Below the pieces are notes generated by a model. That model was not told the DNA's origin and did no database searches. It saw nothing but the letters and a program-made list of their open reading frames with translations. Of a DNA stretch of 64,000 bases, positions 26,218-34,290 are shown piece by piece; positions within the stretch are counted from its first letter, which is position 1; each line of letters starts with the position of its first letter. The stretch comes from UBA5399 sp964464145 (GTDB lineage Bacteria > Bacillota > Clostridia > Christensenellales > Christensenellaceae). The position numbers and the translations under genes are program-made. The DNA lies in the NCBI GenBank assembly GCA_964464145.1, contig CAYXFB010000005.1, positions 1 to 64,000 on the forward strand, read 5' to 3'.

Positions 26218-27702
26218 ATGTCTAAAAGGATCACGGCAGTATTATTAACTGCATTTTTATTAATATCTATACCCGCTTTTTCTCTTGCGGCAGACAGCGG
26301 ACCGGCCGAAATAGCCGAAGCGGAGGCTATAGAAGCGCCCGCAGAGCTTATTGAGTCCTCTGCGGAGCCGCTGGCCGCAGATGGCGTGGCAGAAATCGCG
26401 GAAGTATCCGGAGATTACGAATACCAACTGAATAGGAATGGTGCGGCCGTTATTACAAAATACACCGGGACGGAAGCCAATGTTATTATACCGGCCACGC
26501 TAAACGGAAAGTCGGTCTTAAGACTGGAGGACAACAGCTTCTCTTACAGAAGCGATATAGTGAGCGTTATAATACCGGAGGGAGTCCGCGAGATAGGTGC
26601 CGCATTTTCAAACTGCCGCCGCCTGCAAAGCGTTACGCTGCCCTCCACGCTCACCGCCATAGAGGATGACGCGTTTTTCTATTCGGATCTCAGAAGCATA
26701 ACCATACCCGCGAGCGTGACCTCCATAGGAGAGTCTGCTTTCCAGTATTGCACCGCCATGACCACGGCTACAATAAGCGCCAGAATCACTCGTTTGAGAA
26801 GCCTGACCTTTGGCGATTGCGTATCGCTGCGAAGCGTCACGCTGCCCTCTACGCTTACCGAAATTGACGCGGCGGCTTTTATAAATTGCGTTGCGCTTAC
26901 GGGCATCAGTCTGCCCGCCGGTGTTACCACAGTGGGATACCGCGCGTTTGACGGCTGCAATCTTGGCAGCGTAGTAATTCCCAAAAGCCTTACAAAGATA
27001 TCAAACGCAGCCTTTGTAAACAGCGGTATTACAAGTCTCACACTGCCGGATACACTTTCATCAATAGAGCACGAGGCCTTTAGCAAATGCAAAATAAGCA
27101 CGCTCACTATTCCCCATAGCGTGACCTATATTGGCGCGCGCGCCTTTGCGGACTGCGGCAGTCTTAAAAAAGCAAACATAGGCATTGGTGTGAAGAATCT
27201 TGACACCGGCGTTTTTAGCGGTTGCTCTTCGCTTGAGAATATCATTTTGCCGGAAGGTATGCTGAGCATAGACGAAATGGCCTTTAAAGGCTGCAACTTA
27301 AAAACAATCACCATTCCGCGCAGCGTAAACAACATAGCAAAAAGCGCCTTCACCGGCAATTCTTCGCTTATAGTAATAGGTTATGTCGGCTCTTACGCGG
27401 AGCAGTACGCAAAACAGTACAAATACGGTTTTCACGATATAACAAAACCGTTTCCGGTAAACGTCACAAAGGTGACTCTAAGCAAAACCACAGCGGCCGT
27501 AAAAAAGGGCGCAACATTGACGCTCACCGCCACCGTTTCGCCCACAAACGCCACGTACAAAACGGTGAAATGGAAGAGCAGTGATACCAAGATCGCCACC
27601 GTTTCGGGCGGCAAGGTGAAGGGCACAAAGCCAGGCAAGGTGACAATCACGGCAACAGCGTCAAACGGCAAGACCGCCAAATGCGTGGTGACGGTCAAAT
27701 AA
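26218..27702 (+). CDS. Secreted BspA-type leucine-rich repeat protein with C-terminal Ig-like (Big2) domain
   Basis: A 494-residue secreted protein. Residues 1-24 are a signal peptide (ITAVLLTAFLLISIPAFSLA). After an acidic Ala/Glu-rich spacer, about residues 65-400 hold BspA-type (LRR_5) repeats of about 23 residues with the pattern IPxSVTSIGxxAFxxC. The last 80 residues are a Big2 immunoglobulin-like domain (VTKVTLSKTTAAVKKGATLT to ATASNGKTAKCVVTVK). Such proteins are surface or secreted adhesins in gut bacteria. There is no LPxTG sorting signal, transmembrane anchor or S-layer repeat, so how it is retained is unclear. GGAGG precedes ATG 26218. A terminator follows. Confidence 0.92.
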   Translation: MSKRITAVLLTAFLLISIPAFSLAADSGPAEIAEAEAIEAPAELIESSAEPLAADGVAEIAEVSGDYEYQLNRNGAAVITKYTGTEANVIIPATLNGKSVLRLEDNSFSYRSDIVSVIIPEGVREIGAAFSNCRRLQSVTLPSTLTAIEDDAFFYSDLRSITIPASVTSIGESAFQYCTAMTTATISARITRLRSLTFGDCVSLRSVTLPSTLTEIDAAAFINCVALTGISLPAGVTTVGYRAFDGCNLGSVVIPKSLTKISNAAFVNSGITSLTLPDTLSSIEHEAFSKCKISTLTIPHSVTYIGARAFADCGSLKKANIGIGVKNLDTGVFSGCSSLENIILPEGMLSIDEMAFKGCNLKTITIPRSVNNIAKSAFTGNSSLIVIGYVGSYAEQYAKQYKYGFHDITKPFPVNVTKVTLSKTTAAVKKGATLTLTATVSPTNATYKTVKWKSSDTKIATVSGGKVKGTKPGKVTITATASNGKTAKCVVTVK

Positions 27703-27734
27703 ATACACATTTGCTGCGTATATGCTGATAACGC

Positions 27735-27769
27735 AAAAAGGATTCAGAACTAGGTCTGAATCCTTTTTT
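27735..27769. terminator. Bidirectional terminator
   Basis: GGATTCAGA (27740-27748) pairs with TCTGAATCC (27755-27763), flanked by AAAAA and TTTTTT. It serves the leucine-rich repeat gene and the convergent epimerase-like gene. Confidence 0.92.
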
Positions 27770-27798
27770 ATGTCGCAAACTATGTTTGAGAGCTTTTG

Positions 27799-28854
27799 TT
27801 ACGGCTTGCTGCTCTTGGCTATATAGTCATTTATTACCGCCTTATCGTCGGTAAGCTCAATTTTAAAGTTGAACTTATATTCTCCGCCCGGCTCTGCGTA
27901 TCTCATAAGGCCTTTTTCCGTTGCCGACTCCACGCCCCAGAAGCCGCAGGATGTGGGCTCCAGACCCAGCGCGTAATCTCCGGCGCGCATGCATTTCCAC
28001 TCGCACAAAAGCGGGCACTGGTTTTGATCGTAGTGCACTATCACCGCGTATTTTCCGCAGCTGGTCACCAGCATGGCAAAGCTGTCCGCATTGGGAGAAT
28101 CGTCCACGTGTATAAAACACTGCTCCTCATAGCCTATCTGCGCGGCCTCCATCACATCCCATGCGTCCACGCCCTTTTCGGCCTCCGCGTCACGCGGGCT
28201 GCAATTTTTGGGGCTAACGTGCACCTTGGCTCCGTCATTCAAGAAGGGATAGCCGAAGTTTATGTGATACAGGTTCATAAGACGCTGGCGCTCGTATCCT
28301 ATGTTTTTAACGGTATCGTTTATATATATGGTATCGGATTCCGTATCCACTATTATTTCGCGCTCAAGGCGCATATTCTCGCCGAATATGCAGGCCTCGC
28401 GCATCTCGCCCGTTATTTTCAGCATGGCGTTGTCGCCGTCGTACACCGTTTCCTTGTTCACGTTTTCCGCCGGAGTGTTGCCCATAACGCCGTGCAGGCC
28501 GTAGGCTCTGCCGTCTACCTCGCTGGGCGCGCCCGAATAGGTTATGCCGCAGGTGGTGAGAAAACCGGCGTTGAATGTTTTCAAAAAGCCGCGCACGCCC
28601 TCTTCCACATAGTATGCGGGATGCACTATTCCCGTCTTGCCCGCGAAGCCCACATTCATACCCTTGTAGGTAAGCCGCGCGATGTCGAGGCACTTGTCCG
28701 CCAGCACTGTCATATCCAGATTTTTGCCGTTCTTCACATCTATGGCGCGCACGCCCTTGGCCTTGCCCTCGTTAAAGGTGTAGTCCTTCATACCCAGCAG
28801 CGCGTCCATTTCGCCGGTATACTTCAGCAGCTCTTTAAGTTCGCTTTTTTTCAT
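27799..28854 (-). CDS. Aldose 1-epimerase-like protein (DUF4432 family)
   Basis: A 351-residue cytoplasmic protein of the galactose-mutarotase-like beta-sandwich superfamily. Typical blocks are LADKCLDIARLTYKGMNVGF, FLTTCGITYSG, DGRAYGLHGVMGN, and NLYHINFGYPFLN. These match DUF4432 proteins, whose members are thought to bind or epimerise sugars; no reaction is established for most. A clear AGGAGGA site precedes ATG 28854. It stands alone between two terminators, apart from the sugar island at the right end. A role in pentose or sugar-acid use is only an inference from the superfamily. Confidence 0.8.
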   Translation of the reverse strand: MKKSELKELLKYTGEMDALLGMKDYTFNEGKAKGVRAIDVKNGKNLDMTVLADKCLDIARLTYKGMNVGFAGKTGIVHPAYYVEEGVRGFLKTFNAGFLTTCGITYSGAPSEVDGRAYGLHGVMGNTPAENVNKETVYDGDNAMLKITGEMREACIFGENMRLEREIIVDTESDTIYINDTVKNIGYERQRLMNLYHINFGYPFLNDGAKVHVSPKNCSPRDAEAEKGVDAWDVMEAAQIGYEEQCFIHVDDSPNADSFAMLVTSCGKYAVIVHYDQNQCPLLCEWKCMRAGDYALGLEPTSCGFWGVESATEKGLMRYAEPGGEYKFNFKIELTDDKAVINDYIAKSSKP

Positions 28855-29119
28855 TTGCAGAATCCTCCTAGATGGCTTTTTAAATTTTTAGTGGGCTATA
28901 CTAATTCCGATTCTATTATATTCGGAAAATATAGGGCAACGTTCCCCTCCCCGCCTGACACAATACGGCGAAAGTTTGTTTTGAAAGATTTTCGGCCTCC
29001 TCTGAATTTGCGCGAAGCCGCTGTGAGATAAGTATTCCCGGCATATAGACGCGCCCGGAACATTTCATGATACTTTAATATAACAATACTGCAACACGAA
29101 CAAAATATCAACAACAATA
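28855..29119. other. Gene-poor stretch with a possible repeat remnant
   Basis: I see no gene with a ribosome site here. ATACTAATTCC at 28898-28908 matches the terminal repeat of the elements at 48274 and 63220, but the rest of those elements is absent; a short hairpin (TTCCGA/TCGGAA) follows. A 73-codon minus-strand frame ending at 28896 has no ribosome site. Promoter signals for the epimerase-like gene should lie here but none stands out. Confidence 0.4.
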
Positions 29120-29157
29120 GTAAAAAGCGGGAAAAAAATCATTTTACCGCTTTTTAC
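29120..29157 (-). terminator. Terminator of the NUDIX hydrolase gene
   Basis: GTAAAAAGCGG (29120-29130) pairs with CCGCTTTTTAC (29147-29157). The U-rich tract is part of the stem, so it can act in both directions. It lies just after the NUDIX stop on the minus strand. Confidence 0.75.
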
Positions 29158-29173
29158 CATCTATGTGCGCGCT

Positions 29174-29749
29174 TTATATTTCCGCCGCTTCCTTCTCCGT
29201 CTGCTCGGTGCACAGGTTTTCCAGCACCATAAAGGATTTCAGCAGGCATATCTGCGTTTTGGCGTCGCGTATCTCGCCCTTCAAAACCATATCCATGGCT
29301 TCGCCCAGATATATTTTCTCCACCCGCACAAACTCGTCCTCATCCAGCTTTTGTTCGCACGGCCGCGCGTGCAGCGCCAGATACATATACACTATCTCGT
29401 CCGTGTAGCCCGGGCTGGGGTACATCTCGCCTATGGGCAGTATATCCTCTGCCACGAGGCCAGCCTCCTCCCTAAGCTCGCGCACCGCCGTTTCAAAGGG
29501 CTCCTCGCCATACTCTATCTTTCCGGCGGGCAGCTCCAGCACCTCCGTGCCGTAGGCGTATCTGAACTGGCTCACGAAAGTAACGTTCATTTCGCCGTCT
29601 ATCGCGCATACACAGGCACCGCCCTGATGGCGCACCACCTCACGCACAGAGCACCCGCCGTCCGGCAGCTCCACCTCGTCCCTATAGACGTGCAGCAGCT
29701 TGCCGTCAAATATTTCCTCCGAGCTCAGCATTTTTTCCGTCAGATCCAT
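29174..29749 (-). CDS. NUDIX hydrolase (ADP-ribose pyrophosphatase-like)
   Basis: A 191-residue enzyme with a complete NUDIX box (GEEPFETAVRELREEAGL, fitting Gx5Ex7REUxEExGU). The upstream strands VEYG-type loop ELPAGKIEYG and the downstream PSPGYTDEIVYMYLA are characteristic of the ADP-ribose pyrophosphatase (NudF) branch, which cleaves ADP-ribose to AMP and ribose 5-phosphate. It recycles or detoxifies nucleotide sugars in the cytoplasm. GGAGGAG precedes ATG 29749. It has its own terminator. Substrate assignment within the family is moderate. Confidence 0.9.
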   Translation of the reverse strand: MDLTEKMLSSEEIFDGKLLHVYRDEVELPDGGCSVREVVRHQGGACVCAIDGEMNVTFVSQFRYAYGTEVLELPAGKIEYGEEPFETAVRELREEAGLVAEDILPIGEMYPSPGYTDEIVYMYLALHARPCEQKLDEDEFVRVEKIYLGEAMDMVLKGEIRDAKTQICLLKSFMVLENLCTEQTEKEAAEI

Positions 29750-29888
29750 ATGCGCTCCTCCACTTTACTCAATCCCGAAAAAACATTTGCATTGACAAGC
29801 AGACATAGCCTTCGCGGCCTGCGAGCACTTACACACAGGCCGCGCGCCATACCTTTGCCAAACTAAAATTCTATCAACATCAATTCCT

Positions 29889-30443
29889 TCAGAACAGCTT
29901 GAAATTTTTCAGACCGTCCACAAAGTCTTTAAAGCCGTTCGTGCCATCCTGCAAGTTTTGTATACTTCCGTTAAGCGCGCCGAAGTCTACCTTGCCAATT
30001 CCGTCTACCGCGGTCTTAATTCCGCTTATAGCACCATTCATAGTGTCAAAATCTATTTTCTGTATGTCATTGAGCGTCTCATTCAGCACTTTGCTCACAT
30101 CGGTGTTTATGGTTTCCACCAACGTCTCCGCCGAATCTATGAGCGGCGGCAGCTTAACAAGTGCCTGAGATATAGCACCATACAGAACAATCACCACGAT
30201 CATGCACACCACTGCCACGGCAGCAAATATGGCCACCGCTATCGTGCGTACATTGGCCCGTTTCAAAAGTTTGTGGCTGTATTCATTTTGCTGCTCTAAA
30301 AGCTTTTCTATGCGCGCCAAGCTTCCGCCCGTATCCTCAGCCGACACCTTCGTCACCGTGTCCGTTGTCTCCTTTGCCACTGTGGCCACCGTTTCCTCCA
30401 TTACCGCCAAATCGGCGATATCCTCTTTGTTCTTCTTCCCCAT
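29889..30443 (-). CDS. Uncharacterised single-pass membrane protein with helical extracellular region
   Basis: A 184-residue protein I do not recognise. Residues 1-65 are charged and probably helical. One strong transmembrane segment follows (TIAVAIFAAVAVVCMIVVIV). The remaining about 95 residues are amphipathic helix with repeated short units (NDIQKIDFDTMNGAISGIKT, then VDGIGKVDFGALNGSIQNLQ), suggesting a long coiled stalk or bundle. The pattern resembles chemoreceptor-like or DUF948-type membrane proteins, but no known domain is clear. ATG 30443 has an AAGGGGAAGG site close upstream. It stands alone between NUDIX and murA, all on the minus strand. Confidence 0.75.
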   Translation of the reverse strand: MGKKNKEDIADLAVMEETVATVAKETTDTVTKVSAEDTGGSLARIEKLLEQQNEYSHKLLKRANVRTIAVAIFAAVAVVCMIVVIVLYGAISQALVKLPPLIDSAETLVETINTDVSKVLNETLNDIQKIDFDTMNGAISGIKTAVDGIGKVDFGALNGSIQNLQDGTNGFKDFVDGLKNFKLF

Positions 30444-30684
30444 TTCCTTCCCCTTTCGTTTTGTGATTTTAATACCGCAGTTGCGGAAAATATACACACC
30501 GCAATAAAACCTGCTGCGGAAAAAATTTTTCTAACGATAGCTGCCGCAATTTCGGCTTTGAATGCAAAAGCTCGATATGCCCGCTTCTCATCCCACGTCC
30601 GCCATATGTGCGACGGATACTATTATTATTATAACCACCCGCCCTTACTTTTATCCGCTCGATTAAAAATCGTTTTTATCCGTG

Positions 30685-30714
30685 CAAAAAAACAGCGGGC
30701 TAAAACCACGCTGC
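30685..30714 (-). terminator. Probable terminator of murA
   Basis: CAGCGGGC (30693-30700) and CCACGCTG (30706-30713) pair with one bulge; a T-run follows on the minus strand (A-run at 30686-30692). The rest of 30444-30765 shows no gene. Confidence 0.65.
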
Positions 30715-30765
30715 TTTATTTTTATACTTCTTGCGGCTCCGCACTGCTTTTCCGCATAAGGTGAC

Positions 30766-32049
30766 TCAATAATATATATCGTCGTCCGACTCCACCTTTT
30801 CGCGCCTTATGTCCGCACCCAGACTGTTTAGCTTGTCCTCTATGTGGTCGTAGCCCCGGTCTATATATTTTATGTTATATATCTCCGTCACTCCGTCCGC
30901 CATGAGGCCGGCCACTATAAGCGCGGCGCCCGCGCGCAGGTCTGTAGCCCGCACCGAAGCCCCGGTAAGCCGCTCCACGCCCTCCACAACGGCCACCCTG
31001 TCGTCCGTTGTGATGTTCGCGCCCATGCGGCGTATTTCATTTATATGTTTGAAGCGTGATTCAAATATACTCTCAGTTATCATGCTGGCTCCCCGCGCCG
31101 TTGACAGCAGCACCGTTGCCGGCTGCTGCAGATCGGTGGGGAAACCGGGGTACGGCATTGTTTTTATGCGCACCGCCTTGGGCCGGTTTGGGCAGCTTAC
31201 GCGAATGAAGTCCGCGCCCTCCTTCACATCCACGCCCATTTCCATGAGCTTGGCCGAAAGCGCCTCCATGTGCGTGGGTATAACGTTGTTCACCGTTATC
31301 TCTCCGCGCGTGGCCGCCGCCGCTATCATAAGCGTACCCGTTTCTATCTGATCTGGTATTATGGAATAATTGCAGCCGTGCAGCTCCGCAACTCCCGTTA
31401 TTCTTATTATGTCCGTGCCCGCGCCCTTTATTTTAGCGCCCATGCACACCAAAAAGTTCGCAACGTCCACAACGTGCGGCTCCTTCGCCGCGTTTACTAT
31501 CGTGGTCTGCCCCTGCGCCGTAACAGCGGCCAGCATAATGTTTATTGTAGCGCCGACCGAAACCACATCAAGGTATATATCACAGCCCTTTAGACCATCT
31601 TTTACCTCAGCTTTTAGCTTGCCATATTCGGTAACCACATCCGCGCCCAGCGCCTCCCAGCCCTTTATGTGCTGGTCTATAGGCCGCTCACCTATTGCGC
31701 AGCCGCCCGGCAGGCTTATCTCCGCAGCACCGTAGCGGCTCAATAGCGCGCCCACAAAGTAATAAGAAGCGCGCAGCCTCTTCACCAGATTTATCGTCAC
31801 CTTGCTTGTTATTATGTTGGTGGTGTCCACCGTCATGGTGCCGTTGCCGTCAAACTCCACCTCGGCGCCTATTTCCGCCAGTATGCGCTTGATTATCATG
31901 ACATCGGCAATATTGGGCAGATTTTCTATAACGCATTTGCCCTTCGCCAATATAGTAGCCGGGAGGATCGCCACGGCCGCGTTCTTCGCGCCCGTAACAT
32001 CCACCGAGCCATAGAGCGGTTTCCCGCCCGACACTACAAATTTTTCCAT
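30766..32049 (-). CDS. murA: UDP-N-acetylglucosamine 1-carboxyvinyltransferase
   Basis: A 427-residue enzyme that adds enolpyruvate from PEP to UDP-GlcNAc, the first committed step of peptidoglycan synthesis. The active-site Cys117 sits in LPGGCAIGERPIDQHIKGWE, so the protein should be sensitive to fosfomycin like most MurA. The N-terminal MEKFVVSGGKPLYGSVDVTG and GAKNAAV are conserved; PYPGFPTDLQQP is also typical. ATG 32049 begins the conserved region; an AGGAAG site is about 16 bases upstream, longer than usual, and no better start exists. No second MurA copy is in the window. Confidence 0.96.
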   Translation of the reverse strand: MEKFVVSGGKPLYGSVDVTGAKNAAVAILPATILAKGKCVIENLPNIADVMIIKRILAEIGAEVEFDGNGTMTVDTTNIITSKVTINLVKRLRASYYFVGALLSRYGAAEISLPGGCAIGERPIDQHIKGWEALGADVVTEYGKLKAEVKDGLKGCDIYLDVVSVGATINIMLAAVTAQGQTTIVNAAKEPHVVDVANFLVCMGAKIKGAGTDIIRITGVAELHGCNYSIIPDQIETGTLMIAAAATRGEITVNNVIPTHMEALSAKLMEMGVDVKEGADFIRVSCPNRPKAVRIKTMPYPGFPTDLQQPATVLLSTARGASMITESIFESRFKHINEIRRMGANITTDDRVAVVEGVERLTGASVRATDLRAGAALIVAGLMADGVTEIYNIKYIDRGYDHIEDKLNSLGADIRREKVESDDDIYY

Positions 32050-32162
32050 ATGTATTTCAGTTAGCTTCCTACAATTTTTATTTGTATATATCTTACCATC
32101 ATACGCGTAATTTAGCAATGTGCACAGAAAGCCAAATTACACGCAAGCGTTTTTAGCCCGCG

Positions 32163-33110
32163 TCAAAACATCTTCTTTTTCCACAGCACCAGCAGCACCA
32201 CGAGGCTGACGCCCACAGAGATGGATGTTACGATCCAAAAGCCCTGCGGGTGATCCGCAAATGGCATGCCGCCCGGCAGGTTCATTCCCCATAGGCTTGC
32301 CAAAAGAGTCGGCACCGAAAGCACTATGGTCACCGAGGCGAGAAATTTCATCACTATATTCAGGTTGTTCGAAATAACGCTGGCAAAGGCGTCCATCGTA
32401 CCCGAAAGTATGTCCCTGTATATATTGCCCATCTCTATGGCCTGCTTGTTTTCTATTATGGTATCCTCCAGCAGTTCCATATCGTCCGGGTATTTTTTTA
32501 TAACGTTGAACTTGAGCATCTTTTCCAGCACCGCTTCGTTGGATTTGAGCGATGTGGAGAAATACACTAGCGACTTTTCTATTTTGAGCATCTGAATGAG
32601 CTCACGGTTTTTCATAGATTTGTGCAGCGCGTTTTCCACCTGCGTTTGCGCCTTGTCTATCTGGCGCAGATACTGCAGATATTTGCTGGCATTCTTATAC
32701 AATATTTGCAGCAAAAAGCGCGTTCTTTTGCAGGTATCGAAGCCGCGCACCGTCTTGTTCCAAAAATCCTCTATTATAGAGGTCTCCTCCAGGCACACCG
32801 TTACCACATTTTCCTTGGTCAAAATTATTCCCAGTGGCAGCGTGGTATACAAAAACGAAGTGCGCTCCGGGCGTACAACGGGAATATCCACCAGTATGAG
32901 GGTCTCGTCCTTGTCCCTATCCGAATCTATACGCACCGCTTCCTCTTCATCAAGCGCCGCGCGAATGAATTCGTCCTCTATCTGGAGCGTATCGCGTACA
33001 CACACGAGCTCCTCTTCCGTAGGATCCAAAAGGTGCACCCACGCACCCGGCCTTATGCTATCCAGTTCTTTTAAGGTGTTGTTTTCAGCTGTGCTGAATA
33101 TCTTTATCAT
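32163..33110 (-). CDS. corA: CorA family magnesium/divalent cation transporter
   Basis: A 315-residue protein with a large N-terminal cytoplasmic domain, a long helix, and two C-terminal transmembrane segments (about 255-275 and 290-310). The GMN signature that ends the first membrane helix is present as LWGMNLPGG, which forms the selectivity loop of the pentameric channel. It should carry Mg2+ into the cell. The short basic tail (LWKKKMF) is also typical. It is preceded by an unusually long leader of about 195 bases with a strong promoter, suggesting regulation at the RNA level. No mgtE or other Mg transporter is nearby. Confidence 0.93.
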   Translation of the reverse strand: MIKIFSTAENNTLKELDSIRPGAWVHLLDPTEEELVCVRDTLQIEDEFIRAALDEEEAVRIDSDRDKDETLILVDIPVVRPERTSFLYTTLPLGIILTKENVVTVCLEETSIIEDFWNKTVRGFDTCKRTRFLLQILYKNASKYLQYLRQIDKAQTQVENALHKSMKNRELIQMLKIEKSLVYFSTSLKSNEAVLEKMLKFNVIKKYPDDMELLEDTIIENKQAIEMGNIYRDILSGTMDAFASVISNNLNIVMKFLASVTIVLSVPTLLASLWGMNLPGGMPFADHPQGFWIVTSISVGVSLVVLLVLWKKKMF

Positions 33111-33306
33111 TGGAAGTCACCCACTTTCTTCAAAGCTCGGGGAACATAACTATGTATTTCCCCGTCACATTTCAAGCGGGATCACTGCGAAAACCGTGCG
33201 CGCAAACAACCACCGCTCTTATTTATACTGCGTTCAGGCCCTGCGTCCACGAATTTTCTCACCTCCTGCGAATTGTATAATCGCGTGCTCACATAAGCAC
33301 CCGAAC
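33111..33306 (-). promoter_or_regulatory. Long 5' leader of corA with a strong hairpin and a possible short ORF
   Basis: The predicted transcript runs about 195 bases before the corA ATG. A hairpin with arms CGGGGAA and TTCCCCG lies at about 33133-33160, close to the ribosome site. Upstream, an excellent AGGAGG (33267-33262) stands in front of a GTG-started reading frame of 22 codons (33250-33182; or 26 codons from GTG 33262). The blocks of the M-box magnesium riboswitch are not present as far as I can see. A translation-coupled or peptide-dependent control of corA is possible but unproven. Confidence 0.5.
33182..33250 (-). CDS. Possible 22-codon leader peptide of corA
   Basis: GTG at 33250, TGA at 33184-33182, with AGGAGG eleven bases upstream. 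The peptide would be MDAGPERSINKSGGCLRARF then SQ. It lies wholly within the corA leader. A real leader peptide would be expected to control corA translation or termination, as in enterobacterial Mg transporter leaders; there is no sequence match that I know of. Confidence 0.3.
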   Translation of the reverse strand: MDAGPERSINKSGGCLRARFSQ

Positions 33307-33312
33307 ATACAC

Positions 33313-33341
33313 ATTATAGCTTTTCGGCGGCCTAAAAGCAA
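33313..33341 (-). promoter_or_regulatory. Sigma-A promoter of corA
   Basis: Minus strand TTGCTT (33341-33336), 17-bp spacer, TATAAT (33318-33313). Start of transcription near 33306. Confidence 0.7.
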
Positions 33342-33383
33342 TCACCCTAAAGCAAAAAATACTAGGAAAGAATTGTATATCTG

Positions 33384-33392
33384 TGATATAAT
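33384..33392 (+). promoter_or_regulatory. Extended -10 promoter of lepB
   Basis: TGATATAAT at 33384-33392 with no clear -35; identical to the extended -10 elements at 9467-9475 (minus) and 9583-9591. Confidence 0.5.
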
Positions 33393-33421
33393 ACTTTAAT
33401 ACGCAAGGAGATATTTATTTG

Positions 33422-34174
33422 ATGGAAAACAAAAGCGGCAGCTCGTTTGCCCGCCGTTCCGGTAAATACCGGGACAATTCAAACCTCGGCGGGGAAGCGG
33501 ATGAAGATATAAATAAAATTGCGCCCGAAAAGGGCGACCTCGGCGAACGTTCCCAAGAGATACCGGAGATGTACCCTCTTGACGAGCTTAATGAGCACGA
33601 CGAATACGGCAGACGCAAGCCCACGCGGCGCGCAAGCTCAGCGCATCGCGTAAAGGCGCGAAACAAGCGGCGCGAAGCCGCCGGCTGGATAATTTCTATA
33701 TGCCTTGCCGTTGCCGTGGCGCTTTTCATACGCGCTTTCGTGTTCGAAATAATACTGGTGGACGGCGAATCCATGTATCCCACGCTCTATACGGATGAAC
33801 GCGTGGCTGTGGAAAAAGTCACGCGCTACGGCGGCATGCCCGAGCGCGGCGACATCATAATAGTGGAATACCCCAACCTCGCTGGCACTTTTGTAAAGCG
33901 CGCGATAGGTCTGCCGGGCGAAACGGTGGAGGTGCGGAACAGCACCGTATATATAAACGGCGAGCCCCTGAGCGAAAGCTATGTGAACCCGGAACCATAC
34001 AACGATATGGCCGCCGTAACAGTGCCGGAAAATCACGTTTTTGTAATGGGAGACAACCGTGCGCATTCCCTTGACAGCCGCACGGAAAAAATCGGGCCCA
34101 TAGCTCACGAGGCCATAGTGGGGCACGGCCTGTTCGTTATATGGCCGCTCACGAATATACACGGCATAAGCTGA
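33422..34174 (+). CDS. lepB: Signal peptidase I
   Basis: A 250-residue membrane-anchored protease that removes signal peptides from exported proteins. The catalytic Ser117 lies in DGESMYPTL and the general-base Lys159 in FVKRAIGLPGE; the box D motif GDNRAHSLDSR is also present. One transmembrane segment precedes the catalytic part (WIISICLAVAVALFIRAFVF). The N-terminal about 85 residues are a long charged cytoplasmic tail, longer than in Bacillus SipS. AAGGAG is eight bases before TTG 33419 and eleven before ATG 33422, so the first codon is uncertain by one residue. It acts on the subtilisin, the leucine-rich repeat protein and others here. Confidence 0.95.
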   Translation: MENKSGSSFARRSGKYRDNSNLGGEADEDINKIAPEKGDLGERSQEIPEMYPLDELNEHDEYGRRKPTRRASSAHRVKARNKRREAAGWIISICLAVAVALFIRAFVFEIILVDGESMYPTLYTDERVAVEKVTRYGGMPERGDIIIVEYPNLAGTFVKRAIGLPGETVEVRNSTVYINGEPLSESYVNPEPYNDMAAVTVPENHVFVMGDNRAHSLDSRTEKIGPIAHEAIVGHGLFVIWPLTNIHGIS

Positions 34175-34239
34175 TGCAATACCGCACTATTACGGTTCGC
34201 CCCGTTTGAGCGATGTTGCCCTAATTCATAAACAGACAA

Positions 34240-34270
34240 AACCGCGATATCCCAAGAGATACCGCGGTTC
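34240..34270. terminator. Bidirectional hairpin between lepB and the flagellin gene
   Basis: AACCGCG (34240-34246) pairs with CGCGGTT (34263-34269), with T-rich sequence on both outer sides. It probably ends both convergent genes. Confidence 0.7.
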
Positions 34271-34290
34271 TTATTTCGTTTTACCGCCTC

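Noticed and set aside
27796..29031. 411-codon plus-strand frame
   Set aside because: It is the shadow of the DUF4432 gene on the other strand; that gene has a clear AGGAGGA site and recognisable conserved blocks.
28896..29117. 73-codon minus-strand frame upstream of the epimerase-like gene
   Set aside because: No ribosome site and no recognisable domain; it overlaps a possible repeat remnant.
33111..33306. M-box magnesium riboswitch before corA
   Set aside because: The AGGTGAG-like word is part of a ribosome site and the other M-box blocks are missing.
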